Source: an uncultured Treponema sp. (GTDB taxonomy: Bacteria; Spirochaetota; Spirochaetia; Treponematales; Treponemataceae). Taken from it: a DNA stretch of 9,777 nt. Under the pieces are notes generated by a model, which had not been told where the DNA came from, searched no databases, and saw nothing but the letters and a program-made list of their open reading frames with translations. The position numbers and the translations under genes were made by a program. Positions 1 through 6,582 of this stretch are shown piece by piece. Each line of letters starts with the position of its first letter. Positions within the stretch are counted from its first letter, which is position 1. Location: positions 1 to 9,777 of the forward strand of contig CALAUH010000182.1 in NCBI GenBank assembly GCA_937892225.1. Direction: 5' to 3'.

Positions 1-2
1 CT

Positions 3-572
3 TGGTTTGCTGATATGAAAGGTGTTGGAGAAAAACCAGTTCTTGGTTTCTTCGGACCTGCTTGGCTTATCAACTATACTATCGCTCCTAACTGTGGTGG
101 AGAAAAAGTTGGTGAAGGTACATATGGCGACTGGGCTGTTTGTAACTCTCCAATCGGATTCTTCTGGGGGGGTACATATATCATCGCTAACAAGAACGTA
201 CCAGCTGAAAAGAAAGCTCTCGTAAAAGCTATCATCGAATGGATCACACTTGATTATTCTGAAGATGGTCTTCTTTACAAATGGGCTAACGGTACTTTGA
301 ATGGTGAAGGTGGAACAAAAGATACAGTATCTTCTGGTACAGTTATGTCTAAATCTAATGGTGAATTAGATTTCTTAGCTGGACAGAACATGTTCGAATA
401 CTTCGTTCCAGCTAACCAGTATGCTACTGGTAAAAACCTTACACAGTATGATGAAACAATCAACTCATACTGGCGTGATCAGGTTAGACAGTACGCTGCA
501 GGTAACAAATCTCGCGATGAAGCTATTGCTGATTTCAAACAGGCTGTTGCTGACAACCTCGCAATCAACTAA
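3..572 (+). CDS. ABC sugar-binding protein, C-terminal part (5' truncated by window)
   Basis: This is the C-terminal 189 residues of an extracellular solute-binding protein of the carbohydrate-uptake (family 1, MalE-like) ABC class; the N-terminus lies upstream of the window, so no signal peptide or lipobox can be seen. The frame is open from the first bases, so the ATG at 15 is internal. Visible family traits are a Trp/Gly/Pro-rich ligand-cleft segment (GDWAVCNSPIGFFWGG), a helix beginning VPAEKKALVKAIIEW, and a terminal helix with YAAGNKSRDEAIADFKQAV, typical of sugar-binding protein ends. It would bind sugar outside the membrane and deliver it to the two permeases downstream. It ends with tandem in-frame stops, TAA TAG. 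Codon use differs sharply from the next genes: Asn is 13 AAC to 2 AAT, suggesting high expression. The substrate cannot be read from this fragment; the GH94 gene at the other end of the window makes a beta-glucoside or other oligosaccharide plausible. Confidence 0.87.
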   Translation, partial: WFADMKGVGEKPVLGFFGPAWLINYTIAPNCGGEKVGEGTYGDWAVCNSPIGFFWGGTYIIANKNVPAEKKALVKAIIEWITLDYSEDGLLYKWANGTLNGEGGTKDTVSSGTVMSKSNGELDFLAGQNMFEYFVPANQYATGKNLTQYDETINSYWRDQVRQYAAGNKSRDEAIADFKQAVADNLAIN

Positions 573-595
573 TAGTTTAATCTAACCTAAACATT

Positions 596-632
596 AAAAG
601 GGCAGTTCATTTTATGAATTGCCCTTTTTCTT
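596..632 (+). terminator. Rho-independent terminator after the binding-protein gene
   Basis: A 15-bp stem (596-610 with 614-628, one G-T wobble) contains the core GGGCAGTTCAT / ATGAATTGCCC, has a 3-base loop, and runs into TTTTTC and more T-rich sequence. It sits between the binding-protein gene and the permease genes. No convincing promoter lies between it and the ATG at 677, so the permeases are probably made by read-through. This would keep binding protein in excess over membrane subunits, a known arrangement in sugar ABC operons. Confidence 0.88.
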
Positions 633-676
633 AATTTACAAAAAAAACTAATCCTTTCCCCAATAGAGGTTTAATT

Positions 677-1675
677 ATGAATAAAAAAGGAAAGATCAGT
701 TATGCAAGATACGGATATTATTTTGCCCTTCCGTTTATGATTGCATGGCTTATTTTTGCGTTGTATCCAATTGTTTATACAACAGTAATCGGTTTTACAG
801 ATTTAAGAGGAGTCGGTAAAACAGATTGGAATTTCTTAAAAGGCAATATTTTCGAAAACTATAAAATAATTTTAACTAATCCAACATTTAAAATCGCTTT
901 TAAAAATACTTTCAAAATCTGGATTTGTAACTTTATTCCACAAATTGTATTGGCTATGTTCCTTGCAGTTTGTTTTACTAATGCACGTATGAAGGTTCCT
1001 GGAGCAGGAGCATTTAAGGTAATTTTCTATTTACCTAATATTATTACTGCTTCTACAGTAGCTATCTTATTCGCTGCTTTATTTGGTTATCCAATGGGAC
1101 CTATTAATGATATATTAATTCGTTTTAGGATTATAGATAAACCTATAAATTTCCTTGTAAGTAAATCTGTCGCTAGAAATATTATTATATTTATTCAGAC
1201 ATGGCAGTGGTATGGTTATACAATGATTACTATGGTTTCTGGTATTCTTGGTATCAGCCCTGACATTTTTGAAGCTGCAGATATTGATGGTGCCAATGGT
1301 TGGCAGGTATTCTGGAAAATCACAGTTCCAAGTATTAAGACAATTGTATTGTTCACATTAGTTACATCACTTATTGGTGGTTTGACAATGTTCGATATTC
1401 CACAGTTGTTCGTAAATGGTGGTGGTCCAGATAATGCTACAATTACAACTAGTGTATTCATTTATGCTCAGGCATTTAAGGGAAGTTATCTGTACAATAG
1501 AGCTTCTGCTGCAAGTATGATTATGTTCTTAATCATTATTGTACTTTCTGCTTGTATTTTCTTTATTTTAAGAGATAAAGATCAGGCTGAAATTGATAAG
1601 AAAAATAAGAAATTTATCAAAGAATATAAAAAATCTTTAAAAAAAGCAGCAAAATCAAGTGAGGTGGCAAAATGA
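677..1675 (+). CDS. ABC sugar transporter permease, MalF/UgpA-like
   Basis: This 332-residue inner-membrane subunit of a carbohydrate ABC importer forms half of the translocation channel with the next gene product. Six hydrophobic segments can be seen at about residues 14-38, 82-101, 112-138, 168-192, 222-245 and 279-298. The cytoplasmic EAA loop that docks the ATPase is at 199-220 (EAADIDGANGWQVFWKITVP), matching the family consensus EAAxxDGAxxxxxFxxIxxP. The FVNGGGPDNAT stretch at 245-255 is characteristic of MalF/UgpA-type permeases. The last 33 residues form a Lys-rich cytoplasmic tail. The start is supported by AGAGG (665-669) seven bases before the ATG. Its stop overlaps the next start (ATGA). 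Asn, Ile and Leu codons are mostly A/T-ending, unlike the binding protein. Sugar specificity is not evident from the sequence. Confidence 0.93.
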   Translation: MNKKGKISYARYGYYFALPFMIAWLIFALYPIVYTTVIGFTDLRGVGKTDWNFLKGNIFENYKIILTNPTFKIAFKNTFKIWICNFIPQIVLAMFLAVCFTNARMKVPGAGAFKVIFYLPNIITASTVAILFAALFGYPMGPINDILIRFRIIDKPINFLVSKSVARNIIIFIQTWQWYGYTMITMVSGILGISPDIFEAADIDGANGWQVFWKITVPSIKTIVLFTLVTSLIGGLTMFDIPQLFVNGGGPDNATITTSVFIYAQAFKGSYLYNRASAASMIMFLIIIVLSACIFFILRDKDQAEIDKKNKKFIKEYKKSLKKAAKSSEVAK

Positions 1676-2517
1676 GTACAACTATAAAACAACATAGAGT
1701 TTCAAGAATATTAGTAACCATTTTGTGTGTAATTCTTGCAATTTTAAGCATTATGCCATTCTTAATCATGCTCGTAAACTCAACTCGTTCTACAACACAG
1801 ATTCAACAGCATGCAGTTTCTTTTATTCCATCAAAATATTTATTTAAGAACTTTGAGATTCTTACTGGTAAAAGTTTTAATCCATTATTGGGTTTTGCTA
1901 ACTCATTAATAATTTCTACTTTTGCTACTGCACTTTCTTTGTATTTCTCTACTCTTACTGCTTATTCATTAGTAATTTATGATTGGAAACTTAAGAAAGC
2001 TTTCTTTACATTTATTATGGCAGTTATGATGATTCCTGGTCAGATTACTATGATTGGTTTCTATCAGATGGTTTATAAAATTGGAATGACTAATAAATTA
2101 ATTATGTTAATTTTACCGGCAATTCAGGCACCTCAAACAGTATTCTTTATGCGCCAGTATATGATTCCACTTCTTTCACCATCATTGGTTGAATCAGCTC
2201 GTATTGATGGAGCCAGAGAATTCCGTACTTTCAATCAGATTGTATTACCAATTATGAAACCTGCTCTTGCAACACAGGCAATCTTTATTTTCGTAGCAAA
2301 CTGGAATAACTTGTTTACTCCTCTTGTATTGCTTACAAAACAGAATAAATACACATTGCCAATTATGGTTTCTTTATTAAAAGGTGATATTTATAAAACT
2401 GAATTTGGTTGTGTTTACCTTGGTCTTTCTTTAACAGCATTACCACTTATTGTTGTATATTTACTTCTTTCTAAATATATCGTATCTGGTGTTGCTTTAG
2501 GAGCTGTAAAAGGTTAA
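1672..2517 (+). CDS. ABC sugar transporter permease, MalG/UgpE-like
   Basis: This 281-residue protein is the second membrane subunit of the importer. It has hydrophobic segments near residues 12-36, 74-101, 109-130, 142-158, 202-220 and 254-272. Its EAA loop is at 174-195 (ESARIDGAREFRTFNQIVLP), and the FVANWNNLFTPLVLL motif at 207-221 and the short C-terminal tail (SGVALGAVKG) are both typical of MalG-type subunits. The ATG lies inside the stop of the upstream gene (ATGA, 4-base overlap), with GAGGTGG at 1661-1667 as ribosome-binding site, so the two permeases are probably translationally coupled and made in equal amounts. No ATP-binding subunit follows. The importer probably shares an MsmK/UgpC-type ATPase encoded elsewhere, which is inferred from absence in this window only. 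Confidence 0.93.
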   Translation: MSTTIKQHRVSRILVTILCVILAILSIMPFLIMLVNSTRSTTQIQQHAVSFIPSKYLFKNFEILTGKSFNPLLGFANSLIISTFATALSLYFSTLTAYSLVIYDWKLKKAFFTFIMAVMMIPGQITMIGFYQMVYKIGMTNKLIMLILPAIQAPQTVFFMRQYMIPLLSPSLVESARIDGAREFRTFNQIVLPIMKPALATQAIFIFVANWNNLFTPLVLLTKQNKYTLPIMVSLLKGDIYKTEFGCVYLGLSLTALPLIVVYLLLSKYIVSGVALGAVKG

Positions 2518-2541
2518 TTATTTTCTAGAATATACTAGACT

Positions 2542-2590
2542 AAAATCCCTGCTTTTATTACTTTAATAGTATTAAGCAGGGATTTTTTTT
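2542..2590 (+). terminator. Rho-independent terminator closing the permease operon, next to the pflA RBS
   Basis: A 13-bp perfect stem (2542-2554 AAAATCCCTGCTT with 2574-2586 AAGCAGGGATTTT) is followed by an unbroken run of eight T (2583-2590). Its 19-base loop can form a further small stem (TACT with AGTA). The T-tract is immediately followed by GGAG (2591-2594), the ribosome-binding site of pflA, so the hairpin necessarily influences pflA mRNA as well. Confidence 0.9.
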
Positions 2591-2601
2591 GGAGCAAAAA
2601 T

Positions 2602-3348
2602 ATGGAAGGTTATATTCATCAGTTAGAAAGTTTTGGCTGTGCAGACGGTCCTGGAAGTAGATTTATTATTTTTTTTAGTGGTTGTCCGATTCGTTGTAAA
2701 TATTGTCATAATCCTGATACATGGGATATGTCTAAAGGTAAAAAATATACTGTTGAAGAATTATTAAAAGAAGCAGAAACTTGTAAAGAATATTGGGGAA
2801 AGAAAGGTGGCATTACTGTTAGTGGTGGAGAACCGCTTTTTCAAATTGATTTTTTATTAGAACTTTTTACTGAATGTAAAAAAAGGAATATTAATACTTG
2901 TATTGATACTTCTGGATCTTGTTTTACAACAGAAAGTGAATGGTTTTCTAAATTTGAAAAATTAATGGAAGTAACAGATATTCTTTTAATGGATATTAAA
3001 CATATTAATGAAGAAGAACATATTAAATTAACAGGAAAATCTGGTAAAAATATTAAACAGATGTTTGAATATTTAGATAAAATTCATAAACCAATATGGA
3101 TTCGTCATGTTCTCGTTCCTGGTATTACTGATAATGATGAATATTTAATTAAAACAAGAGATTTTATTAGAAGTTTGTCTAATGTAGAAAGAGTAGAAAT
3201 ACTTCCATATCATGGTCTTGGAATAATGAAATATAAAGACTTGGGAATAGATTATGTTTTAAAAGATGTTGAAAGTCCAACTGCCGAAAGAATTCAAAAT
3301 GCAAGAGACATCCTTGAATGTAGCAAATATACTAAATGGAAGGAATAA
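2602..3348 (+). CDS. pflA: Pyruvate formate-lyase activating enzyme (radical SAM)
   Basis: This cytoplasmic radical SAM enzyme uses S-adenosylmethionine and a [4Fe-4S] cluster to place the glycyl radical on pyruvate formate-lyase, the anaerobic enzyme converting pyruvate and CoA to formate and acetyl-CoA. The cluster motif CxxxCxxC is at C28, C32 and C35 (GCPIRCKYCHNPDTWD), preceded by the PflA signature DGPGSRF. The SAM-binding SGGEP is at 74-78. The C-terminal part (VEILPYHGLGIMKYKDLG) matches the PflA type. At 248 residues it has the usual PflA length and lacks the extra ferredoxin-like Cys insert of other glycyl-radical activases, which argues for PFL as target. GGAG at 2591-2594 lies seven bases before the ATG. 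No pfl gene is in the window. cysK starts two bases after the stop, so the pair is likely co-transcribed. All eight Asn codons are AAT, in contrast to the binding-protein gene. Confidence 0.95.
   Translation: MEGYIHQLESFGCADGPGSRFIIFFSGCPIRCKYCHNPDTWDMSKGKKYTVEELLKEAETCKEYWGKKGGITVSGGEPLFQIDFLLELFTECKKRNINTCIDTSGSCFTTESEWFSKFEKLMEVTDILLMDIKHINEEEHIKLTGKSGKNIKQMFEYLDKIHKPIWIRHVLVPGITDNDEYLIKTRDFIRSLSNVERVEILPYHGLGIMKYKDLGIDYVLKDVESPTAERIQNARDILECSKYTKWKE
3338..3344 (+). promoter_or_regulatory. Ribosome-binding site of cysK that decides its start
   Basis: GGAAGGA lies six bases before the ATG at 3351 and inside the last codons of pflA. An in-frame ATG at 3336 overlaps this site and has no comparable upstream purine run, so 3351 is the better start. 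The resulting N-terminus, MKVAQNITELVGNTPLLEL, is the normal CysK beginning. Confidence 0.8.
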
Positions 3349-3350
3349 AA

Positions 3351-4268
3351 ATGAAGGTTGCCCAGAATATTACAGAATTGGTAGGAAATACTCCGTTACT
3401 TGAACTTAATAATATTGAAAAAGAATTTGGTTTAAAAGCTCATATTTTTGCAAAACTTGAATATTTAAATCCGGCAGGAAGTGCAAAAGATAGAATTGGA
3501 AAAATGATGATTCAAGATGCATTGGAAACTGGAAAAATTAATAAAGACAGTGTGATTATAGAACCTACTTCTGGAAATACTGGAATTGGTTTAGCAGCGG
3601 TTGCAGCTTCTTTAGGAATAAAAGTAATTTTGACAATGCCGGATACAATGAGTGTTGAAAGAATAAATCTGTTAAAACTTTATGGTGCAGAAATTATTCT
3701 TACACCTGGAAGTAAGGGTATGGAAGGTGCTGTTCAAAAAGCAAATGAAATTGCAAAAAATAATCCGAACAGCTGGATTGCCGGACAGTTTGATAATCCT
3801 GTAAATGCAAAAGCTCATGAACTTACAACAGGTCCTGAAATCTGGAATGATACAGATGGAAAAGTTGATGTTTTTATTGCAGGTATTGGAACGGGTGGAA
3901 CAATAACTGGAACTGGACGATATTTGAAATCACAGAATAAAAATATTAAAATTGTTGGGGTTGAACCATCATCATCTCCGCTTTTAACAAAAGGTGTTTC
4001 AGGTCCGCATAAACTTCAGGGAATCGGCGCAAATTTTATACCGAAAGTCTTAGATAAATCTGTAGTTGATGAAATCATAACAATTAGTGATGAAGAAGCA
4101 CCTTTAATGACTAAAAAACTTGCATTAAAAGAAGGAATTTTAGTTGGAATTTCTGCAGGAGCTGCTTTAAGTGCTGCAATAAAAGTTGCACAGAAAGATG
4201 AGATGAAAGATAAAAATATTGTAGTGTTGCTCCCGGATACAGGAGACAGATATCTTTCTGTATTATAA
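3351..4268 (+). CDS. cysK: Cysteine synthase A (O-acetylserine sulfhydrylase)
   Basis: This PLP-dependent enzyme makes L-cysteine and acetate from O-acetyl-L-serine and sulfide in the cytoplasm. With the start at 3351 the protein has 305 residues, normal for CysK. The PLP lysine is K46 in NPAGSAKDR. The substrate and PLP loop TSGNTG is at 73-78 and the phosphate-binding loop GTGGT at 180-184. The segment HKLQGIGANFIP (220-231) is a CysK signature near the active-site entrance, and the C-terminal PDTGDRYLS (295-303) is the usual ending, here with only two further residues. The motifs favour CysK over cystathionine beta-synthase, which would normally carry extra domains and a longer protein; CysM remains a less likely alternative. 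It follows pflA by two bases. No serine acetyltransferase gene (cysE) is nearby. Confidence 0.94.
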   Translation: MKVAQNITELVGNTPLLELNNIEKEFGLKAHIFAKLEYLNPAGSAKDRIGKMMIQDALETGKINKDSVIIEPTSGNTGIGLAAVAASLGIKVILTMPDTMSVERINLLKLYGAEIILTPGSKGMEGAVQKANEIAKNNPNSWIAGQFDNPVNAKAHELTTGPEIWNDTDGKVDVFIAGIGTGGTITGTGRYLKSQNKNIKIVGVEPSSSPLLTKGVSGPHKLQGIGANFIPKVLDKSVVDEIITISDEEAPLMTKKLALKEGILVGISAGAALSAAIKVAQKDEMKDKNIVVLLPDTGDRYLSVL

Positions 4269-4275
4269 AAATTCT

Positions 4276-4304
4276 TTGCTTTAATAATAAAAGTGAAGTA
4301 TAAT
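4276..4304 (+). promoter_or_regulatory. Sigma70-type promoter of the diguanylate cyclase gene
   Basis: TTGCTT (4276-4281) and a consensus TATAAT (4299-4304) are separated by exactly 17 bases. Transcription would begin near 4311, so the mRNA leader would be only about 15 bases and would start at or near the ribosome-binding site GGTGGGA (4311-4317). An imperfect dyad (CTTTGCTTT 4274-4282 with AAAGTGAAG 4290-4298) covers the -35 box and spacer. Confidence 0.72.
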
Positions 4305-4325
4305 TAGATTGGTGGGATTTTACCG

Positions 4326-6491
4326 ATGGTTGATGTTTTATATTCTTTTATCGATCTAATTTGTTTTTTAATAATATTTTTTCTTTATTCACAAACTCAA
4401 AATATTGGTAAATACCGAATCTATTACCGATTTTTATTAATTTGTATTGGAGTTTTTTCTATCGTAGATTGTATATGGGGATTAATTGCTTCTAATACAA
4501 TTCTAGATTATTCATATTTGAAATTTGCATCAACTTTGTTTTACGCGTTTTCTTCTTTTTCTTCGTATGTGTGGCTGCGTTTTACTTTGCTTTACACTGA
4601 ACTTGAAAATAAAATTAAATTTAAAAAAACAATTCATATTTTATTATTAATTCCTTTTTTTGTATTAATAGCTTTATTAATTTATAACTCTATAACGAAT
4701 GTTATTTTTTATATAGAAAATAATGTTTATCACAGGGGAGTAAATAAATATGTTATTATTACATATTGTCTTCAGGGTTTTTATTTTATTTTATCTTTTT
4801 TAATTGCAATCATTATCAGATTTACGAAAATAGATAGAAGTATTAAATTTTCAATAACTGTTTTTTCTATTTTCCCGATTTTATCTGCAGTCCTTCAATT
4901 ATTACATTCAGATAAACCTTATTATGCAATAGGATTTATGATGGGATGTTTGGTTATATTTGTTTTCGATGTCGTTCAAAGACGTGAAAAAAATACGGAA
5001 GATAATCTGCAGGAAAGATATGATGAAATTTTAAAGCGTTGTAATGAAGTTTTAGGACAGGAATTTCAAGTAGAAGAAAATATTAATACTTTGTTAAGTT
5101 TAGTTGCTTCTTATTATGATGCAGACAGAGTTTTGCTTATGGAAAATGATAAGCAAAATTCTTTATTATCATGTAGTTATGAATTCAGAACAAATAAAAA
5201 TGATTCAAATATTAAAGATATACAGCTTCTTTCGGTAAAAGATTCAAAAATTTGGCTTGATTTATTTTCAAATAAAAATGAACTTTATCGTGAAGTTAAT
5301 GAAGAATTAAAAGAAAATAATCCTGAATGTTATGAATATTTCTTAAAAAATAAAATTAATACTGTAATTGGTGCTCCTTTACAAATCAGTGGTGAAATAA
5401 TTGGAATTATCGGAATTGATAATCCTAAAAAATCTGTTAAGGATTATATTTTTATTAATACAATTTCAATTTATATTTACAGCGAAATTTTAAGAAGAAA
5501 TAGAATTGAAGAAGAACAGAAAACAAATAAAGCCGTTCTTGTAACTCTTACAGATTCTTATTCTGTTGTATTTTATGTTGATGTTAAAACAGATGAATTC
5601 AGACAGTATCGATGTAATGGAAGGGCAAAAAAATATTTTGGTAATCTTAAAGAGAAATTTAAAACCTATACAGATTTGTTTGATTATCTTATTAAAATTA
5701 ACATTGATAAAGAAGATTTGGATGAAATGTTTCAGTTCTGTTCAATTGCAAATCTTACAAAAAAATTAAAGAATAAAAAAAGTATTAAAAAACAGATTTG
5801 TGTATTTATAGAAGGTTGTGAAGTTTATTATGAAATTAAATATGTAAAAGTTGATGAAGAAAATCAGCCTTTAACTGCTTTTGTTGTAGCGCTTTCGAAT
5901 ATTGACGAACAGGTAAAAACAAATGAATTAATCGATATACAGCAGAAAAAAATTGAAAAACAACAGCAGGCATTGAATACCGCACATCAAAAGGTTGAAA
6001 ATGTAAAGAGAATCAGCAATATCGATAATCTGACAGGTGTTTATAATAAAATATCTGGTCAAAATTTTATGTACGAATATGTTAAAAATAAACCTTTAGA
6101 TGAAAAATATTCATTAATGTTTATTGATATTGATAAATTCAAGAATTTCAACGATAAATATGGTCATCTTGTTGGTGATGAAGTATTAATTGCAGTTGGA
6201 AACGTTATAAAATCAATCTGTAGAAATAATGATATAGCAGTTCGTTTTGGCGGCGATGAATTTTTAATTCTATTAAAAGATGTTGGTGATAAAAATATTG
6301 CAAACAGTAAGGTACTTGGAATTAGAAACGGACTTAAAGATTTTTCTCAAGATAAAGATTTTGATATAACATGCAGTATTGGTGTTTGTATTTCTGATTC
6401 GTCTAATCTTGAGGAAATAATTGATAATGCTGACAAGGCTCTTTATCAGGTTAAAAATACTACTCGTAATGATGTTAGATTTTATGAGTAA
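4326..6491 (+). CDS. Membrane diguanylate cyclase: 7 TM, GAF, PAS-like, GGDEF
   Basis: This 721-residue protein is predicted to make cyclic di-GMP from two GTP, under control of membrane and cytoplasmic sensors. Seven hydrophobic segments lie near residues 4-21, 34-54, 65-90, 103-122, 142-165, 176-194 and 199-216, giving a 7TM sensor-like N-terminus. Residues about 232-392 look like a GAF domain (IGAPLQISGEIIGIIGIDNP). Residues about 402-530 are probably PAS-like (SVVFYVDVKTDEFRQYRCNG), called from pattern only. A Gln/Lys-rich likely coiled coil (530-563) leads into the GGDEF domain (about 564-721). That domain has DNLTGVYNK at its start, metal-binding D601 in FIDIDKFK, substrate-contacting N609, the intact signature GGDEF at 642-646, and an intact product-inhibition site RxxD (R633, D636). 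It should therefore be catalytically active and feedback-inhibited. No EAL or HD-GYP domain is present. The gene has its own promoter, and the start ATG at 4326 is preceded by GGTGGGA with an 8-base gap. The signal sensed is unknown. Confidence 0.93.
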   Translation: MVDVLYSFIDLICFLIIFFLYSQTQNIGKYRIYYRFLLICIGVFSIVDCIWGLIASNTILDYSYLKFASTLFYAFSSFSSYVWLRFTLLYTELENKIKFKKTIHILLLIPFFVLIALLIYNSITNVIFYIENNVYHRGVNKYVIITYCLQGFYFILSFLIAIIIRFTKIDRSIKFSITVFSIFPILSAVLQLLHSDKPYYAIGFMMGCLVIFVFDVVQRREKNTEDNLQERYDEILKRCNEVLGQEFQVEENINTLLSLVASYYDADRVLLMENDKQNSLLSCSYEFRTNKNDSNIKDIQLLSVKDSKIWLDLFSNKNELYREVNEELKENNPECYEYFLKNKINTVIGAPLQISGEIIGIIGIDNPKKSVKDYIFINTISIYIYSEILRRNRIEEEQKTNKAVLVTLTDSYSVVFYVDVKTDEFRQYRCNGRAKKYFGNLKEKFKTYTDLFDYLIKINIDKEDLDEMFQFCSIANLTKKLKNKKSIKKQICVFIEGCEVYYEIKYVKVDEENQPLTAFVVALSNIDEQVKTNELIDIQQKKIEKQQQALNTAHQKVENVKRISNIDNLTGVYNKISGQNFMYEYVKNKPLDEKYSLMFIDIDKFKNFNDKYGHLVGDEVLIAVGNVIKSICRNNDIAVRFGGDEFLILLKDVGDKNIANSKVLGIRNGLKDFSQDKDFDITCSIGVCISDSSNLEEIIDNADKALYQVKNTTRNDVRFYE

Positions 6492-6517
6492 ACAGTTGTT
6501 TCTTTAATTTTATCTAA

Positions 6518-6546
6518 TTTACTTAATATCTTTTTTTTTGTATAAT
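6518..6546 (+). promoter_or_regulatory. Probable promoter of gatB
   Basis: A perfect TATAAT (6541-6546) is preceded at 17 bases by TTTACT (6518-6523, four of six matches to the -35 consensus), with an intervening run of nine T. Transcription would begin near 6553, about 30 bases before the gatB ATG. The surrounding DNA is very AT-rich, so the -35 call is weaker than the -10. No terminator hairpin for the upstream cyclase gene can be seen here. Confidence 0.6.
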
Positions 6547-6582
6547 AATTTTTATATTTTTAATTATTAATAAGGATTAATT

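Noticed and set aside
22..225. Overlapping + strand frame of 67 codons in the binding-protein gene
   Set aside because: The other frame encodes a clear solute-binding protein; this one is a chance open frame.
275..463. Minus-strand open frame of 62 codons inside the binding-protein gene
   Set aside because: It lies wholly opposite a well-supported coding frame and has no recognisable protein features.
1216..1461. Minus-strand open frame of 81 codons inside the MalF-like gene
   Set aside because: It is a shadow of the real gene, rich in residues expected from the reverse strand of a membrane protein and with no sign of an independent gene.
3000..3035. Direct repeat ACATATTAA within pflA
   Set aside because: It is explained by similar codons (His-Ile-Asn and His-Ile-Lys) in an AT-rich gene.
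3336..3350. Upstream ATG as start of cysK
   Set aside because: It overlaps the ribosome-binding site GGAAGGA and would add MEGIK, which is absent from the usual CysK N-terminus.
5566..5769. Overlapping + strand frame of 67 codons inside the cyclase gene
   Set aside because: It is out of frame within a continuous 721-residue protein and has no domain signal.
6488..6520. AAAC/GTTT mini-hairpin after the cyclase stop as a terminator
   Set aside because: The stem is only four AT-rich pairs and is not followed by a uniform T-tract, so it is too weak to call.
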